Source of the DNA: Strongylocentrotus purpuratus
Taxonomy: Eukaryota > Echinodermata > Echinoidea > Camarodonta > Strongylocentrotidae
Assembly: GCF_000002235.5 (NCBI RefSeq)
Contig: NW_022145611.1
Span: 18,015,633 to 18,079,632, forward strand
Direction: 5' to 3'
DNA: 64,000 nucleotides
Part shown: positions 11,001 to 20,431 of the stretch, in pieces
Layout: each line of letters opens with the position of its first letter
Numbering within the stretch: position 1 is the first letter of the stretch
The notes under the pieces: generated by a model
The model's input: the letters and a program-made list of their open reading frames with translations, nothing else
What the model was told of the DNA's origin: nothing
Databases searched by the model: none
Translations under genes and position numbers: made by a program

Positions 11001-14000
11001 TACATATCTGGCTGATGTGTAATATATATAGATATGGCTCCACATTTCCCATGCACACATTTATACATCTTCAATCCACCTTAAATAGTTGAGATAAACA
11101 TGGCTCCACATTTCCCATGCACCCATTTATACACATCTGGCCCATATGTAATATATAAATGGCTCCACATTTCCCATGCACAAATGTATAGACATCTGGC
11201 CCATGTGTAATATATATATATATATATGGCTCCACATTTCCCATGCATAAATTTATACATATCTGGGTCATGTGTAATATATATATAGATATGGCTCCAC
11301 ATTTCCCATGCACACATTTATACACATCTGGCCCATTTGTAATATATATATATGGCTCCACATTTTCCATGCACACATTTATACACATCAGGCCCATGTA
11401 TAATATATATAGATATGGCTCCACATTTCCCATGCACACATTTATACAAATCTGGCCCATGTATAATAAATATATATATATATGGCTCCACATTTCCCAT
11501 GCACACATTTATACACATCTGGCCTATGTGTAATATATATATATATATGGCTCCACATTTCCCATGCACACATTTATACACATCTGGCCCATGTGTAATA
11601 TATATATGGCTCCACATTTCCCATGCACACATTTATACAAATCTGGCCCATGTGTAATATATATATGGCTCCACATTTCCCATGCACACATTTATACATC
11701 TGGTCCATGTGTAATATATATATATGGCTCCACATTTCCCATGCACACATTTATACGCATCTGGCCCATGTGTAATATATATATATATGGTTCCACATTT
11801 CCCATGCACACATTTATACACATCTGGCCCATTTGTAATATATATATATGGCTCCACATTTTCCATGCACACATTTATACACATCTAGCCCATGTATAAT
11901 ATATATAGATATGGCTCCACATTTCCCATGCACACATTTATACAAATCTGGCCCATGTATAATATATATATATATATATGGCTCCACATTTCCCATGCAC
12001 ACATTTATACACATCTGGCCCATGTGTAATATATATATATGGCTCCACATTTCCCATGCACACATTTATACACATCTGGCCCATGTGTAATATACATATG
12101 GCTCCACATTTCCCATGCACACATTTATACACATCTGGCCCATGTGTAATATATATATGTGGCTCCACATTTCCCATGCATAAATTTATACATATCTCGG
12201 TCATGTGTAATATATATATGGCTCCACATTTCCCATGCACACATTTATACACATCTGGCCCATGTGTAATATATATATATGGCTCCACATTTCCCATGCA
12301 CACATTTATACACATCTGGCCCATGTGTAATATACATATGGCTCCACATTTCCCATGCACACATTTATACATATCTGGGTCATGTGTAATATATATATAG
12401 ATATGGCTCCACATTTCCCATGCACACATTTATACACGTCTGGCCCATTATATATATATATATATATATGGCTCCACATTTCCCATGCACACAGTTATAC
12501 AAATCTGGCCCATGTATAATGGCTCCACAGTTCCCATGCACATATTTATAAGTCTTCAATCCACCTTAAATAGTTCAGTTAAACATGGCTCCACATTTTC
12601 CATGCACACATTTATACATATCTGGGTCATGTGTAATATATATATATATATAGATATGGCTCCACATTTCCCATGCACACATTTATACACGTCTGGCCCA
12701 TTATATATATATATATATATGGCTCCACATTTCCCATGCACACCTTTATACACATCTGGCCCATGTGTATATATATATATATATATATGGCTCCACATTT
12801 CCCATGCACACATTTATACACATCTGGCCCATGTGTAATATATATATATATATGGCTCCACATTTCCCATGCACACATTTAAACACATATTGCCCATGTA
12901 GATCAATATATATATGGCTCCACATTTCCCATGCACACATTTATACACATCTGGCCTATGTATAAAATATATAGATATGGCTCCACATTTCCAATGCACA
13001 CATTTATACAAATCTGGCCCATGTATAATGGCTCCACAGTTCCCATGCACACATTTATAAATCTTCAATCCACCTTAAATAGTTCAGTTAAACATGGCTC
13101 CACATTTTCCATGCACACATTTATACATATCTGGGTCATGTGTAATATATATATATATATATATATATAGAGATGTGGCTCCACATTTCCCATGCACACA
13201 TTTATACACGTCTGGCCCATTATATATATATATATATATGGCTCCACATTTCCCATGCACACATTTATACACATCTGGCCTATGAATAAAATATATAGAT
13301 ATGGCTCCACATTTCCAACGCACACATTTATACAAATCTGGCCCATGTATAATAGCTCCACAGTTCCCATGCACACATTTATAAATCTTCAATCCACCTT
13401 AAATAGTTGAGATAAACATGGGACCACATTTCCCATGCACACAATTATACACATCTGGCCCATGTGTAATATATATATATATATATATATATATGGCTCC
13501 ACATTTCCCATGCACACATTTATACACATCTGGCCCATGTGTAATATATATATATCTATGGCTCCACATTTCCCATGCACACATTTAAACACATATTGCC
13601 CATGTAGATCTATATCTAGTTATGGCTCCACATTTCCCGTGCACACATTTATACACATCTGACCCAGATTATTATGGCTCCACATTTCCCATGCACACAT
13701 TTATACACATCTGGCCCATGTGAGTTATATACAGATAGGCCTAGACCTACATGTAGTATGGCTCCACATTTCCCATGCACACATTTACTTAGGCTAAATC
13801 TGGCTGATGTGAAATAGACCTTCGAATCTAACGTTACTAGATATTCCTTTAGTTTAACTCTAAAGTTAGGCCTAAGAAGAACTTATACTAGACCTAGATC
13901 TACTACTACTAGTAGCCTAGACTAGTAGTACTAGTCTAGGGCTAGGCCTAACGTTAGGCCTAGATCTACATCTTACTTAGATCTAGATCTAGATTAGATC

Positions 14001-14187
14001 TAGATCTATGTATGAGTTTTTTGTACCCAATATCATGAATAGAACTAGATCTATAGGCCTAAGGAATTCTTTAAAAAGTTGATAGAATATTAATGGGCCT
14101 AGACTGGATTAAAAATGAAAGTAAACTTTCTAGATCTAGACTAGTTCTACTTACTTTTGCCAGTTGTGGCTGTACTAATCCCGCCAT
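1729..14187 (-). CDS. SET (KMT5A-like) + zinc motifs + Crypton-type tyrosine recombinase + SANT-like protein, six coding exons
   Basis: Joined exons (minus strand): 14187-14155, 10612-10516, 9166-9013, 6662-3493, 3005-2895, 2006-1729. All introns are GT-AG, phases 0,1,2,1,1 match at every junction, and the total is 3843 nt, giving 1280 aa plus TAA. Order in the protein: short N-terminus; SET domain (about 29-155) resembling the monomethylase KMT5A/SETD8; 45-residue acidic repeats (about 175-490); CxxC...HxxxxH motif (about 587-611); CxxC...WKHRC motif (about 670-687); tyrosine-recombinase-like domain (about 880-1110) with an Arg near 943, Arg1071, His1097 and Tyr1106; basic SANT/Myb-like end (about 1210-1275). 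Likely nuclear and chromatin-associated; activity is unproven. Spliced structure and single uninterrupted frame suggest a host gene, possibly domesticated from a Crypton-like transposon. Exon 1 is the least certain part. Confidence 0.8.
2895..3005 (-). CDS. Coding exon 5: acidic linker
   Basis: This 111-nt exon runs from acceptor ...TTTATGTACAG to donor G|GTATGA. It enters and leaves in phase 1, and the first two bases complete a Glu codon left by exon 4. It encodes an acidic, Asp/Ser/Cys-rich linker (residues about 1152-1188, containing CDDNCDSDVDSGDHD) between the recombinase-like domain and the SANT-like end. If exon 5 were skipped, exon 4 (phase 1) could join exon 6 (phase 1) in frame, so a linkerless isoform is possible. 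Confidence 0.75.
3493..6662 (-). CDS. Coding exon 4: C-terminal half of SET, acidic repeats, zinc motifs, recombinase-like domain
   Basis: A 3170-nt exon with no internal stop. The acceptor (TTTCATTTCCAG) precedes T, which completes a Cys codon begun in exon 3. The donor GAAG|GTAAAT ends it inside a longer open frame that would otherwise run to a stop at 3395. It opens with SET motifs: LGRLVNHG (Asn112, His113; Gly replaces the usual Ser) and EEVLYDYG (Tyr151). The acidic repeats follow, then YCMMCEKPHKKLPDHLRSQH, then CKDCLGWF...WKHRC and a KKKRRR basic stretch. The recombinase-like part shows FNRRRQGEIS, GKRGRTVP, TKLRKHVAT, FMGHDIRIHREYY. The His-to-Tyr spacing of nine matches tyrosine recombinases. 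In the classical HxxR box the His position is Thr. Confidence 0.88.
5490..6370 (-). repeat. 135-bp coding minisatellite (45-residue repeats), about 6.5 units
   Basis: Inside exon 4 the protein repeats a 45-residue unit of the form W-E-P-S/F-P/T-E-P/L-ATQ-A/P-L-M/I-E-S/P-DG...DDTCDDPC-x-NPPNN. There are about seven copies, the first and last partial. Each unit is exactly 135 bp, so copy-number change keeps the frame. Two sub-types occur (EPATQALMESDGK and ELATQPLxEPDGN), and types recur out of order, suggesting exchange of multi-unit blocks. Two conserved Cys per unit and strong acidity suggest a flexible, possibly disulfide- or metal-linked spacer. The long plus-strand open frame across this segment is a shadow. 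Confidence 0.88.
7020..7560. other. A/G-rich intronic stretch without a supported gene
   Basis: Within intron 3 the plus strand is A/G-rich and holds an open frame (7082-7528) encoding a very Lys/Arg/Glu-rich 148-residue string. I see no domain, no splice context and no promoter. The composition alone explains the open frame. It could be the remains of a retroposon end, but I cannot name one. Confidence 0.3.
7907..8478 (-). CDS. Candidate alternative terminal exon: Pro/Thr-rich stalk and C-terminal membrane segment
   Basis: The acceptor TTCATCTTACAG precedes an open frame of 189 residues plus stop that needs a phase-1 donor. Exon 2 of the SET-recombinase gene (ends ...GACAAAG) supplies exactly that, giving a Lys-Asp-Glu-Thr junction. 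Joining exon 3 instead gives an immediate TGA. The encoded part has a 24-residue direct repeat beginning DETDSEIS and containing LAPPPSPSSEVLND, a Ser-rich section, then TP/PSTPLLTPLPTP low-complexity sequence. It ends in a strongly hydrophobic helix of about 27 residues (IVAGFLISLLLLVVF...), at the C-terminus as in tail-anchored proteins. The isoform would be about 233 aa with no SET domain. It is inferred from splice phase only. Confidence 0.45.
9013..9166 (-). CDS. Coding exon 3: N-terminal SET strands
   Basis: A 154-nt exon from acceptor CTTCAATCACAG to donor TGGTG|GTAAGT. It enters in phase 1 (completing Gly44) and leaves in phase 2. It encodes RAVFTTKTFEEGEFLLWYRG, DLVTRDVGEERDADCETC and FRYFFTWKGTKW. 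These align with the KMT5A segments GRGV-x-ATKxFxxGDFVVEYHGDL and YYFxYxxKxYC. The split Cys codon (TG|T) at its end joins exon 4 to give WC-RDAS, matching YC-VDAT in KMT5A. That exact cross-exon match is the strongest evidence for the model. Confidence 0.88.
9545..10440 (-). mobile_element. 3' fragment of a non-LTR retrotransposon (CR1/L2/Jockey-like) in intron 2
   Basis: On the minus strand a frame ending at 9864 encodes the tail of a non-LTR reverse transcriptase. Segments in order are FVYKILNNLAPYL, HNRPVYF, KKRSFSFTAPSICNNLP and THIRTETSLQMLKNQIK, then a stop. This matches the usual order LVYKxLNGLAPxYL ... RSFSxxAPxLWNxLPxxIR ... SLxxFKxxLK. An AT-rich 3' tail follows to about 9545. The 5' limit is uncertain: sequence up to about 10440 is compatible but I could not place motifs in it. 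It lies in the same orientation as the host gene. Confidence 0.65.
10516..10612 (-). CDS. Coding exon 2: pre-SET segment
   Basis: A 97-nt exon from acceptor CCTGTTTCAG to donor AAAG|GTGAG, entering in phase 0 and leaving in phase 1. It encodes NRILRSQTRQTVPDIFSEVD, PEGFTVKQLPDK and the first base of Gly44. The end EGF-x-VKxLPDKGRAVF corresponds to the entry into the KMT5A SET domain (EGMKI-x-LIDGKGRGV). Because it leaves in phase 1 it can also be spliced to the alternative terminal exon at 8478. Confidence 0.8.
10845..13800. repeat. Intronic minisatellite, unit about 60-65 bp, roughly 45-50 copies
   Basis: Tandem copies of GGCTCCACATTTCCCATGCA, then CACATTTATACACATCTGGC and CCATGTGTA, joined by a (TA)n stretch of variable length. 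At four points (near 11070, 12555, 13065 and 13390) a unit is replaced by one carrying CTTCAATCCACCTTAAATAG, which marks a higher-order repeat of several hundred bases. Nearly all units have lengths close to multiples of three, which creates the many spurious open frames on both strands. The array sits inside intron 1 of the SET-recombinase gene. Units at both edges are the most diverged. Confidence 0.95.
13820..14060. repeat. AGATCTAG / AGGCCT short-palindrome repeat
   Basis: This stretch is built almost entirely from interlocking short palindromes: CTAGTAGTACTAG, CTAGGCCTAACGTTAGGCCT and runs of AGATCTAGATCTAGATTAG. Such AGGCCT/AGATCT-rich simple sequence is, from memory, frequent in sea-urchin genomes. 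It lies in intron 1 just downstream of exon 1. Confidence 0.8.
14155..14187 (-). CDS. Candidate coding exon 1 with ATG start
   Basis: The minus strand reads ATGGCGGGATTAGTAC and continues to GCAAAA|GTAAGT, encoding MAGLVQPQLAK and ending in phase 0, which is what exon 2 requires. The donor is a full consensus. The ATG has GTC just upstream, a modest Kozak context. An NRF1 palindrome and CpG-containing sequence lie within about 80 bases upstream, as expected of a promoter. No other exon is visible in the 3.5-kb intron, but the repeat array could hide one, so the start is inferred. Confidence 0.5.
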
Positions 14188-14239
14188 GACATGTCCATAT
14201 ACGTTAACAGGCACGTCGCAAGGTGCACTGCACCAGCAC

Positions 14240-14251
14240 TGCGCATGCGCT
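14240..14251. promoter_or_regulatory. NRF1-type palindrome in the presumed promoter of the SET-recombinase gene
   Basis: TGCGCATGCGCT matches the NRF1 consensus YGCGCAYGCGCR over its palindromic core. It lies 53 bases upstream of the proposed ATG at 14187, in a locally CpG-richer stretch (14190-14260) of an otherwise AT-rich region. NRF1 sites typically mark TATA-less promoters of broadly expressed genes. No TATA box is evident. Confidence 0.6.
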
Positions 14252-14259
14252 GCATCTAA

Positions 14260-16650
14260 TAAGATACAGACTGTGCAGTGTGTATCCTCATGCTGGCGCT
14301 CTTCACTTGATATTATTCTTGAGATCGGAAAATAATACACATATTCAGGCTGCAAGCTATGACTCCAAAGTGGGAAACCGGGGATGGAGTTAAATCGCAG
14401 CCGAACGTTGATGGGGTACTACTGAGATGTCCCAAAGCTGATTTAAATCTCGTTTTAATGATTCTGCAACTGTGGAGCTCCACGGTTTGCTGTGTCTCCA
14501 CAGTTGGAAGTTGTGTATTCATATGAACCTCCCCGATTGACGGTCATTACAAGTGCGCACACACACACACACACACACACACGCAGGCACGCGCATTTTC
14601 GCACCCTTTATCATTCGGTAGTTTTTTTTAACTACTTTCATGTTTATTTTCTACCTATTTCATTGTTCAAATTCATGCCATCTATATACCTAAGCTTAAA
14701 AAGGTATAATGCACAATTTTCCATAAATTTTGAAAACGTCTTAATAATGTTGAAAATGAAATAAATATGAATTGAATGTGGATACACATCTACAGTAGAT
14801 GTTGTGTTCACGAACGTCCATTATCGAGATATTCTGGAGAAGTTGTCCATCTGTTTGAGTAGTTGAACGTAGTTATATAAGCTTATTATACATGTTTCGT
14901 CTAATGTTTCTCGTATGGAGTTATTCATCCATATCGGTAAAAGTACCAGTATTTTGTATTGATGACTTTGGAGGATCTTGTTTAAGTCACCAATCGCTCT
15001 TTTTTCATGATGTACAGTCTATGGACTATATTAATGGAGTTTTTATGGAAACGAATGTTTGTCTGGTCCTTTGCTTAGTTTTAAAAAGGAATTTCGAACT
15101 GGCAACGCCGTTCGTGCTACAATAATTGTCCTTTTTCTTCTCGTAAACAGTTGTGAAGTTTAGATTTTGGTTCGGTTTTCTTTGAAGTAGCCTATCATTT
15201 TATATCTTATAATCCTAATTACATAATGAATTTTTTTTTAAACATGATCTAGATATGTTATGAAGTTGCTTTTCGTGGAGTGATGATGCTTAAAACCAAT
15301 AGTTTCTGACTCTTTGCTTCTAGGTTGGACAAGAAGTTTATCGTTGTCTTCTAAAAGCTTTCAGGCGAGCGAAATTTAGATTTCATTCAAATCAAAGTTA
15401 TTGTTTACAATCTGAGAATAAATGACATCCAGGAGCATCATCAATTTGGGAGCACTTTCCCGATCCTTTTACGATCTTTAAACAGTGTCTTCTCGCATGG
15501 GTGGAAATGGAAAGGGTCCCGCTTGATCCCCCTTTGTAGTACCACTCCTCACAAACACCCCTGGACTACAAACAACACTAGGACAATTGAGACCCTTGTT
15601 ATTTAGGTCCAAATTAAGAATTGCTCTTCAAAACACATCGTGACACGAGACAAAAGATGAAGAAAAAACAGAGCATGTGGAAGCATCTTGGATATTTTTT
15701 ACCTTGCTGGGATTAAGGCATTGTCCCCATCCAAGAAACGGGTCCGTCGTAAAAACAAGACCAGAATTAGGGAGTTTAAAGCCGGGATCGTTTGCACTCC
15801 CTTTCAATTTCGATGAAAAGAAGAAATAAATTTGGACACCGATACCCCTTTGAAGTGACCGCCGTCCTATTGTTTGACGATAAATTGGAATGGTGCGGCA
15901 AGAAGTAAAAACTTCCACCGCGTAACGTCGGCTTTATACCACAAATCTCCTCCCCGTAACAATCATTCTTTGATCGGTATTGGTTCTTAGCGGCACGTCC
16001 AGGTGTGACTAGACTTATCTCTAGGGATAGGGATGGGAGGCGGTTTGAAGATTGGAACCAGAATCCCTTTCGTTCCGAATAAAAGGGATTTACGTCATTG
16101 GCCAATAGACATTATCCAGGTGTGAGGATTGGAATGTAAATCAATCATGTTCGAGTTCACCAACTATAGTCCCACATCTTCTCTTCTTCATCGCAGTTTG
16201 GAGAAAGGTATTGTCAAGGAATCCTTATAAACGATCGGATTGATTATTTTCTCGTAATGATCACAAGAGTCTATCTTAGGAATGTTCCTAGGCTGTATTT
16301 ACTTGCAGTAACAATACGTGTATTTTCCTGGATAATTTGCTGATTGGCTTGTTAGTTCGGTTTCGATCTTTAACCTTCCGACATCTGACGGTAGTGCATA
16401 ATGAAAATATCAATCAGAATATAAGTCATAATGTTTAATTGTCCTGTGGTAAAAAAGAGTTGATTGTGAATTATGTTGTGCAATTCTAACGGAAAACTTG
16501 ATGCACAAAAACCATTATCCCTAGTTTTGGTTTCAAGAATGTGCTTGAATTAAAATATTGTGTGTACCCGAACTTTTTCTAACCACGAGTACTCCTGCAG
16601 AAAATTTCTTTTCTTTCTTGGAATTCTTGTCCCTACGTTTGAATTGCGGA
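14260..16650. other. Non-coding interval with a (CA)n microsatellite
   Basis: Unique-looking sequence with no exon I can support on either strand. It includes a CA microsatellite at 14557-14582 and a GC-richer part at about 15430-16200 that may be regulatory. A possible 5' splice site (GAGAAAG|GTATTG near 16204) follows pyrimidine-rich sequence on the plus strand. Without a downstream exon I do not call a gene. Confidence 0.4.
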
Positions 16651-16671
16651 GTTGTTGATGCTGATGAATGG

Positions 16672-16896
16672 AATAGAGAGAGAGAGAGAGAGAGGGGGGG
16701 GGGGGGGGGGCGTAAAGTGCTGTAGGAAAGCATGTATTTGTTTTCGTTGTTTTTTCTTTTAAAAAAAAGAAATCGATGTGGGTATGTGTTTACTAGAGTG
16801 TGGGTGTATGTGTGGGCGTGGGCGTGTATGTGTGTATGCGTGTATGTGTGGGCGTAGGATGTGTGTTATGCGTGTGTGTGTGTGTGTGTGTGCGTG
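16672..16896 (+). repeat. GA/G-run and TG-rich simple sequence
   Basis: A (GA)n stretch at about 16675-16694 runs into about 16 G residues. After a spacer, GTGTGGGTGTATGTGTGGGC-type sequence and a (GT)n run continue to about 16891. Such tracts are prone to length error in assemblies. They directly precede the tandem duplication. Confidence 0.85.
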
Positions 16897-16897
16897 C

Positions 16898-18022
16898 TTA
16901 TTGCTCTGTCAGCGATCTATTGGTATGGAAGAGATGAATTTATTTTTATCCCCATCTACCTCCCCATTAATGAAGGCTGCATGGAGGAGATTTCACGTGC
17001 TTTCAACTTGGGGATACTATTGAAAACGACAGGTTTAATGTGGAAGTTTGGAAAGGAAAAATAGAAGAAGATGAAAGAGAGAGGAAAGAGATAGGAGAGA
17101 AGAGGAGGAAAGGAGAAGGGAAAGGAGGGAGGGGAAAAGAAAGGAAAAATAATTAGATAAAATGGGGAACGAGGAAAAGAAAAGTACAAGCTATAAAGTA
17201 TTGTGAACTATACATTGGCCAATGTGAAATGTATGGGTCAAACTAGCCTGTCAGGTATATTATGAGAGGGATCTTTGTTTAATGTATATAAATATATAGG
17301 CCTACATATTTTGTTTGTTTAGTTTTAAAGAAATGATACAAAAATTGAGAAGATTATCGTACTTTTATCAAGAGTTAATATCACACACATTTTTTGTTTT
17401 TCCTGATAATTTATGGTATATAATCGTAGTGTATATTAAATATAAAGTGAAGCCCCGGGTTTCTCATCGTTGTTGGGTATGTGGAAGGCGAGGTTTGATT
17501 TTTGTTCAACTTCGTCTCCATAATGCCTTACATGTTGAATATCGGAGATGAAGTGACAACTTTGAGTTTCTTTTTTAAAATAAAAGATTCTTCAGGCTGA
17601 TGGTTTGTTTGGCAGGGCTTGTTTATTATTGCTCTGTCAGCGATCTATTGGTATGGAAGAGATGAATTTATGTTCATCCCCATCTACTTCCCCATTAATG
17701 AAGGCTGCATGGAGGAGATTTCACGTGCTTTCAACTTGGGGATACTATTGAAAACGACAGGTTTAATGTGGAAGTTTGGAAAGGAAAAATAGAAGAGAAA
17801 TGATAAGAGGGAGAAAGGGGAAAAGAAGGAAGAGGGGGAAAGGAGAGGAGAAGGGAGGGAAAGAGAAGGAATAAGCGAGGAAATAATTAAATGAAGGGGG
17901 AAGGAAGAAAAGGAAAGTACCAGTTATAAGTTATAAAGTATTGTTTATGTTTACTACACATTAGCCAATGTGAAATTTTTGGGCTAAACTAGCCTGTCAC
18001 GTATATGACAATGGTGTGTGTG

Positions 18023-18057
<35 letters not shown>

Positions 18058-18345
18058 TTGTTCAAAAAGAGGAAGAAAAGGATGTATATACATATATACA
18101 TATTCTGTTCGTTTCTTTAGTTTAAAAAAAAATGATACAAAACTTGAGAAGATTATCGTACGTTTACCAAGAGTTAATATCACACACATTTTTTTTTTTT
18201 TCTTTCTTCAGTGTATATGAAATATAAAGCGAAGCCTCGGGTTTCTCATCGTTGTTGGGTATGTGGAAGGCGAGGTTTGATTTGTGTGCAACTTCGTCTC
18301 CATAATGCCTTAAATGTTGAATATCGGAGATGAAGTGACAACATT
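16898..18345 (+). repeat. Tandem duplication, unit about 728 bp, two copies
   Basis: Copy A starts at 16898 and copy B at about 17626, both with TTATTGCTCTGTCAGCGATC. They share a block through GGTATGGAAGAGATGAATTT and ATGTGGAAGTTTGGAAAGG, a purine-rich middle, and a distal block GTTTCTCATCGTTGTTGGGT to ATATCGGAGATGAAGTGACA. Copies differ mainly in the purine-rich and homopolymer parts (poly-T at 18023-18051 in copy B). Sequence after copy B up to about 18410 also matches the A/B junction, so the unit includes the linker. There is no coding potential. It lies upstream of a LINE ORF and shares that strand's G/T bias. Confidence 0.88.
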
Positions 18346-18880
18346 GAAAAAAAAGGGGGATTTTTCAGGCAATTTTTTTTGTTGTTTTTTTTGCCAGAGG
18401 TTGTTCATTAATTGTTCTAACCAAAGCAATAATAATATTTTAATAAGATTGTCGCGCCAAGGGCTGTTGGTTTCAGTTCCCTTTTCTAAGCTTTGCCACT
18501 TGTGGAATAAAGGGGTTAAGTATGTGTAGGAGTGAGGTTTCCAAAATATTTCAATGGTGCCAGGTGGTGTTGTTTATTAAGGGGGCTAAAATGCTTGGGG
18601 ACCGGTCCGGATACATTCCCTGGTGCTATTTCGAATTGGCAGTAGTGTTTCATCATTTGTTTATCATTTTGTGACGCATGATATGCAAATTATATAACTT
18701 GGTATTTAAAAAAAAGAAAACAAAAAGAATTGTAGCAGGATTTGTATTACAACCCTAAGCATGCATGCGTGAAGTGAGAAGAAACATTTCCCTCAAAACA
18801 TGCTTAAACAGTATATTGACTATTTCATTATTTTATAACGCAAATCTATGTAAATTCAGATAGAGGGGTAAATGTATTGA

Positions 18881-19430
18881 TGGTCTGTTGGGGATCTGTT
18901 CTCTTTCACGATTTTTAAGTACTTTGTTGTAACGCCTATTTATGCAAAACATAATATCTGGGTAACACGGCTCTTGGTATTACAATGAGCTTTATTGCAA
19001 GGTACTTTCCATAAACCTTGCTGGTCTGTTGGGGATCTGTTCTCTTTCACAATATTTAAGTACTTTGTTGTAACGCCTATATATGCAAAACGTAATATTT
19101 GGGTAACACGGCTCTTGGTATTATAATGAGCTTTATTGCAAGGTACTTTCCATAAACCTTGCTGGTCTGTTGGGGATTTGTTCTCTTTCACGATATTCAA
19201 GTACTTTGTGGTAACGCCTATTTATGCAAAACATAATATCTGGGTAACACGGCTCTTGGTATTACAATGAGCTTTATTGCAAGGTACTTTCCATAAACTC
19301 TTTTGAACGTCCGCTTTCTTTCACGATGTATATTGCAACGCCTTTATACAATGCCATAGTATCTGGGTAACGACGGCTTTTTTTAAATATTACAATGAGC
19401 TTTATTTCGATAACGCATTCTATGTAAATT
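18881..19430 (+). repeat. 141-bp tandem repeat, three good copies and a diverged fourth
   Basis: Units begin at 18881, 19022 and 19163 with TGGTCTGTTGGGGATCTGTT. They contain TTAAGTACTTTGTTGTAACG, ATATCTGGGTAACACGGCTC and TTGCAAGGTACTTTCCATAA. A fourth, diverged unit runs from about 19304 to 19430. Homologous scraps occur outside (TATGTAAATTCA near 18850 and 19425; ATGCAAATTATA near 18680 and 19740), so the whole 18.6-19.8 kb stretch looks internally repetitive. Confidence 0.88.
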
Positions 19431-20431
19431 CACATATCTTAGTTAATGACTGATACATATTTAAAACTTTTTCTGTAAAGTGAAAACAATTCGAGTATCT
19501 GGATAATGGTCCGATCTGTTCACCCAGCCAAAACTATTTTGTTTTAAAGCCAGGTGGTGGTGTGATGTTTTGAGAGGGAGGGACGTGTTGGGATCCGGTA
19601 TGCATGCTTGCCTATCATTATGTCGGGCTGACGTTTGGTGTTCTTTCGAGTTGTCGGGAACGCCCTTTAGGAGTTTTTTTACGGAGTGCATACAAAACGA
19701 TCAGGTGTGTGAGCCTATTCATTCATGGGTGAGGCTTATTATGCAAATTATAGAACTTGGTAAATGATAGCATGATGGGTTCGGTTTGCACGAACAGTTT
19801 ATTAGGTTGCCGAACTGGTGTCGTTTGGGGGAATTTGGTTTATTGGGATCGTGTTTTTATTTTTAATTAGAAGGTGCGTATTGTAATTAGGTACGCGGGC
19901 CGGTCAATTCACTGTAATGCATTTTAGGAAAATCATTTAACTTAGTTATGACGAGCGGGTTCCGTAATACAATTCAAGGCATTTGTTAAGGGATAAAAGC
20001 TCTTTGTATTTTTTTTTGTTTTTTGTTTAATTAGATTACGGTTATATAACAATACAACGTATTTCTCATCGACTTGTGCAAGAAGAAATGTTCATTGGTT
20101 TATTCTGTCATTGGTCTAGTTAAATTGACAGGGAAAGGGGGAGGCTCTTGCTCTCGGATGTTTACGTACACCGAAGAGCAGATTTTGGTTGTTTTGTGTG
20201 GGGGTGTTGTGTGTGTAGTGAATATGCTTGTGTGTATGAATGCGTTGGGTTGTGTGGTACGGGGTGGATTCTGCTTGCATTTTTTTTATATAATTCGACG
20301 ATAAGTATGCATATATGTTTGGCTGCAGATAGTTTTTTCTATACATTTGCTCACGGTGGAAATAGATTGTGTGGAAGTTTCTTTGGAGTTTATCGATGTA
20401 AGGTTTTGGATACAATTACACATAAAATAAC

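Noticed and set aside
10892-13662. More than twenty open frames of 60-163 residues on both strands with repeated WSHIYI / PHFPCTH / GNVEPYIY motifs
   Set aside because: All arise from the intronic minisatellite, whose unit lengths are close to multiples of three. No start context, splice signals or non-repeat sequence supports translation.
14071-14355. A 94-residue minus-strand open frame as a separate gene
   Set aside because: Its 3' part contains the proposed exon 1 start and donor. The upstream part overlaps the NRF1/CpG promoter and has no recognisable domain.
20074-20415. Small frames before ORF2 as a LINE ORF1
   Set aside because: They lack coiled-coil, RRM or CCHC features and reflect G/T-rich DNA.
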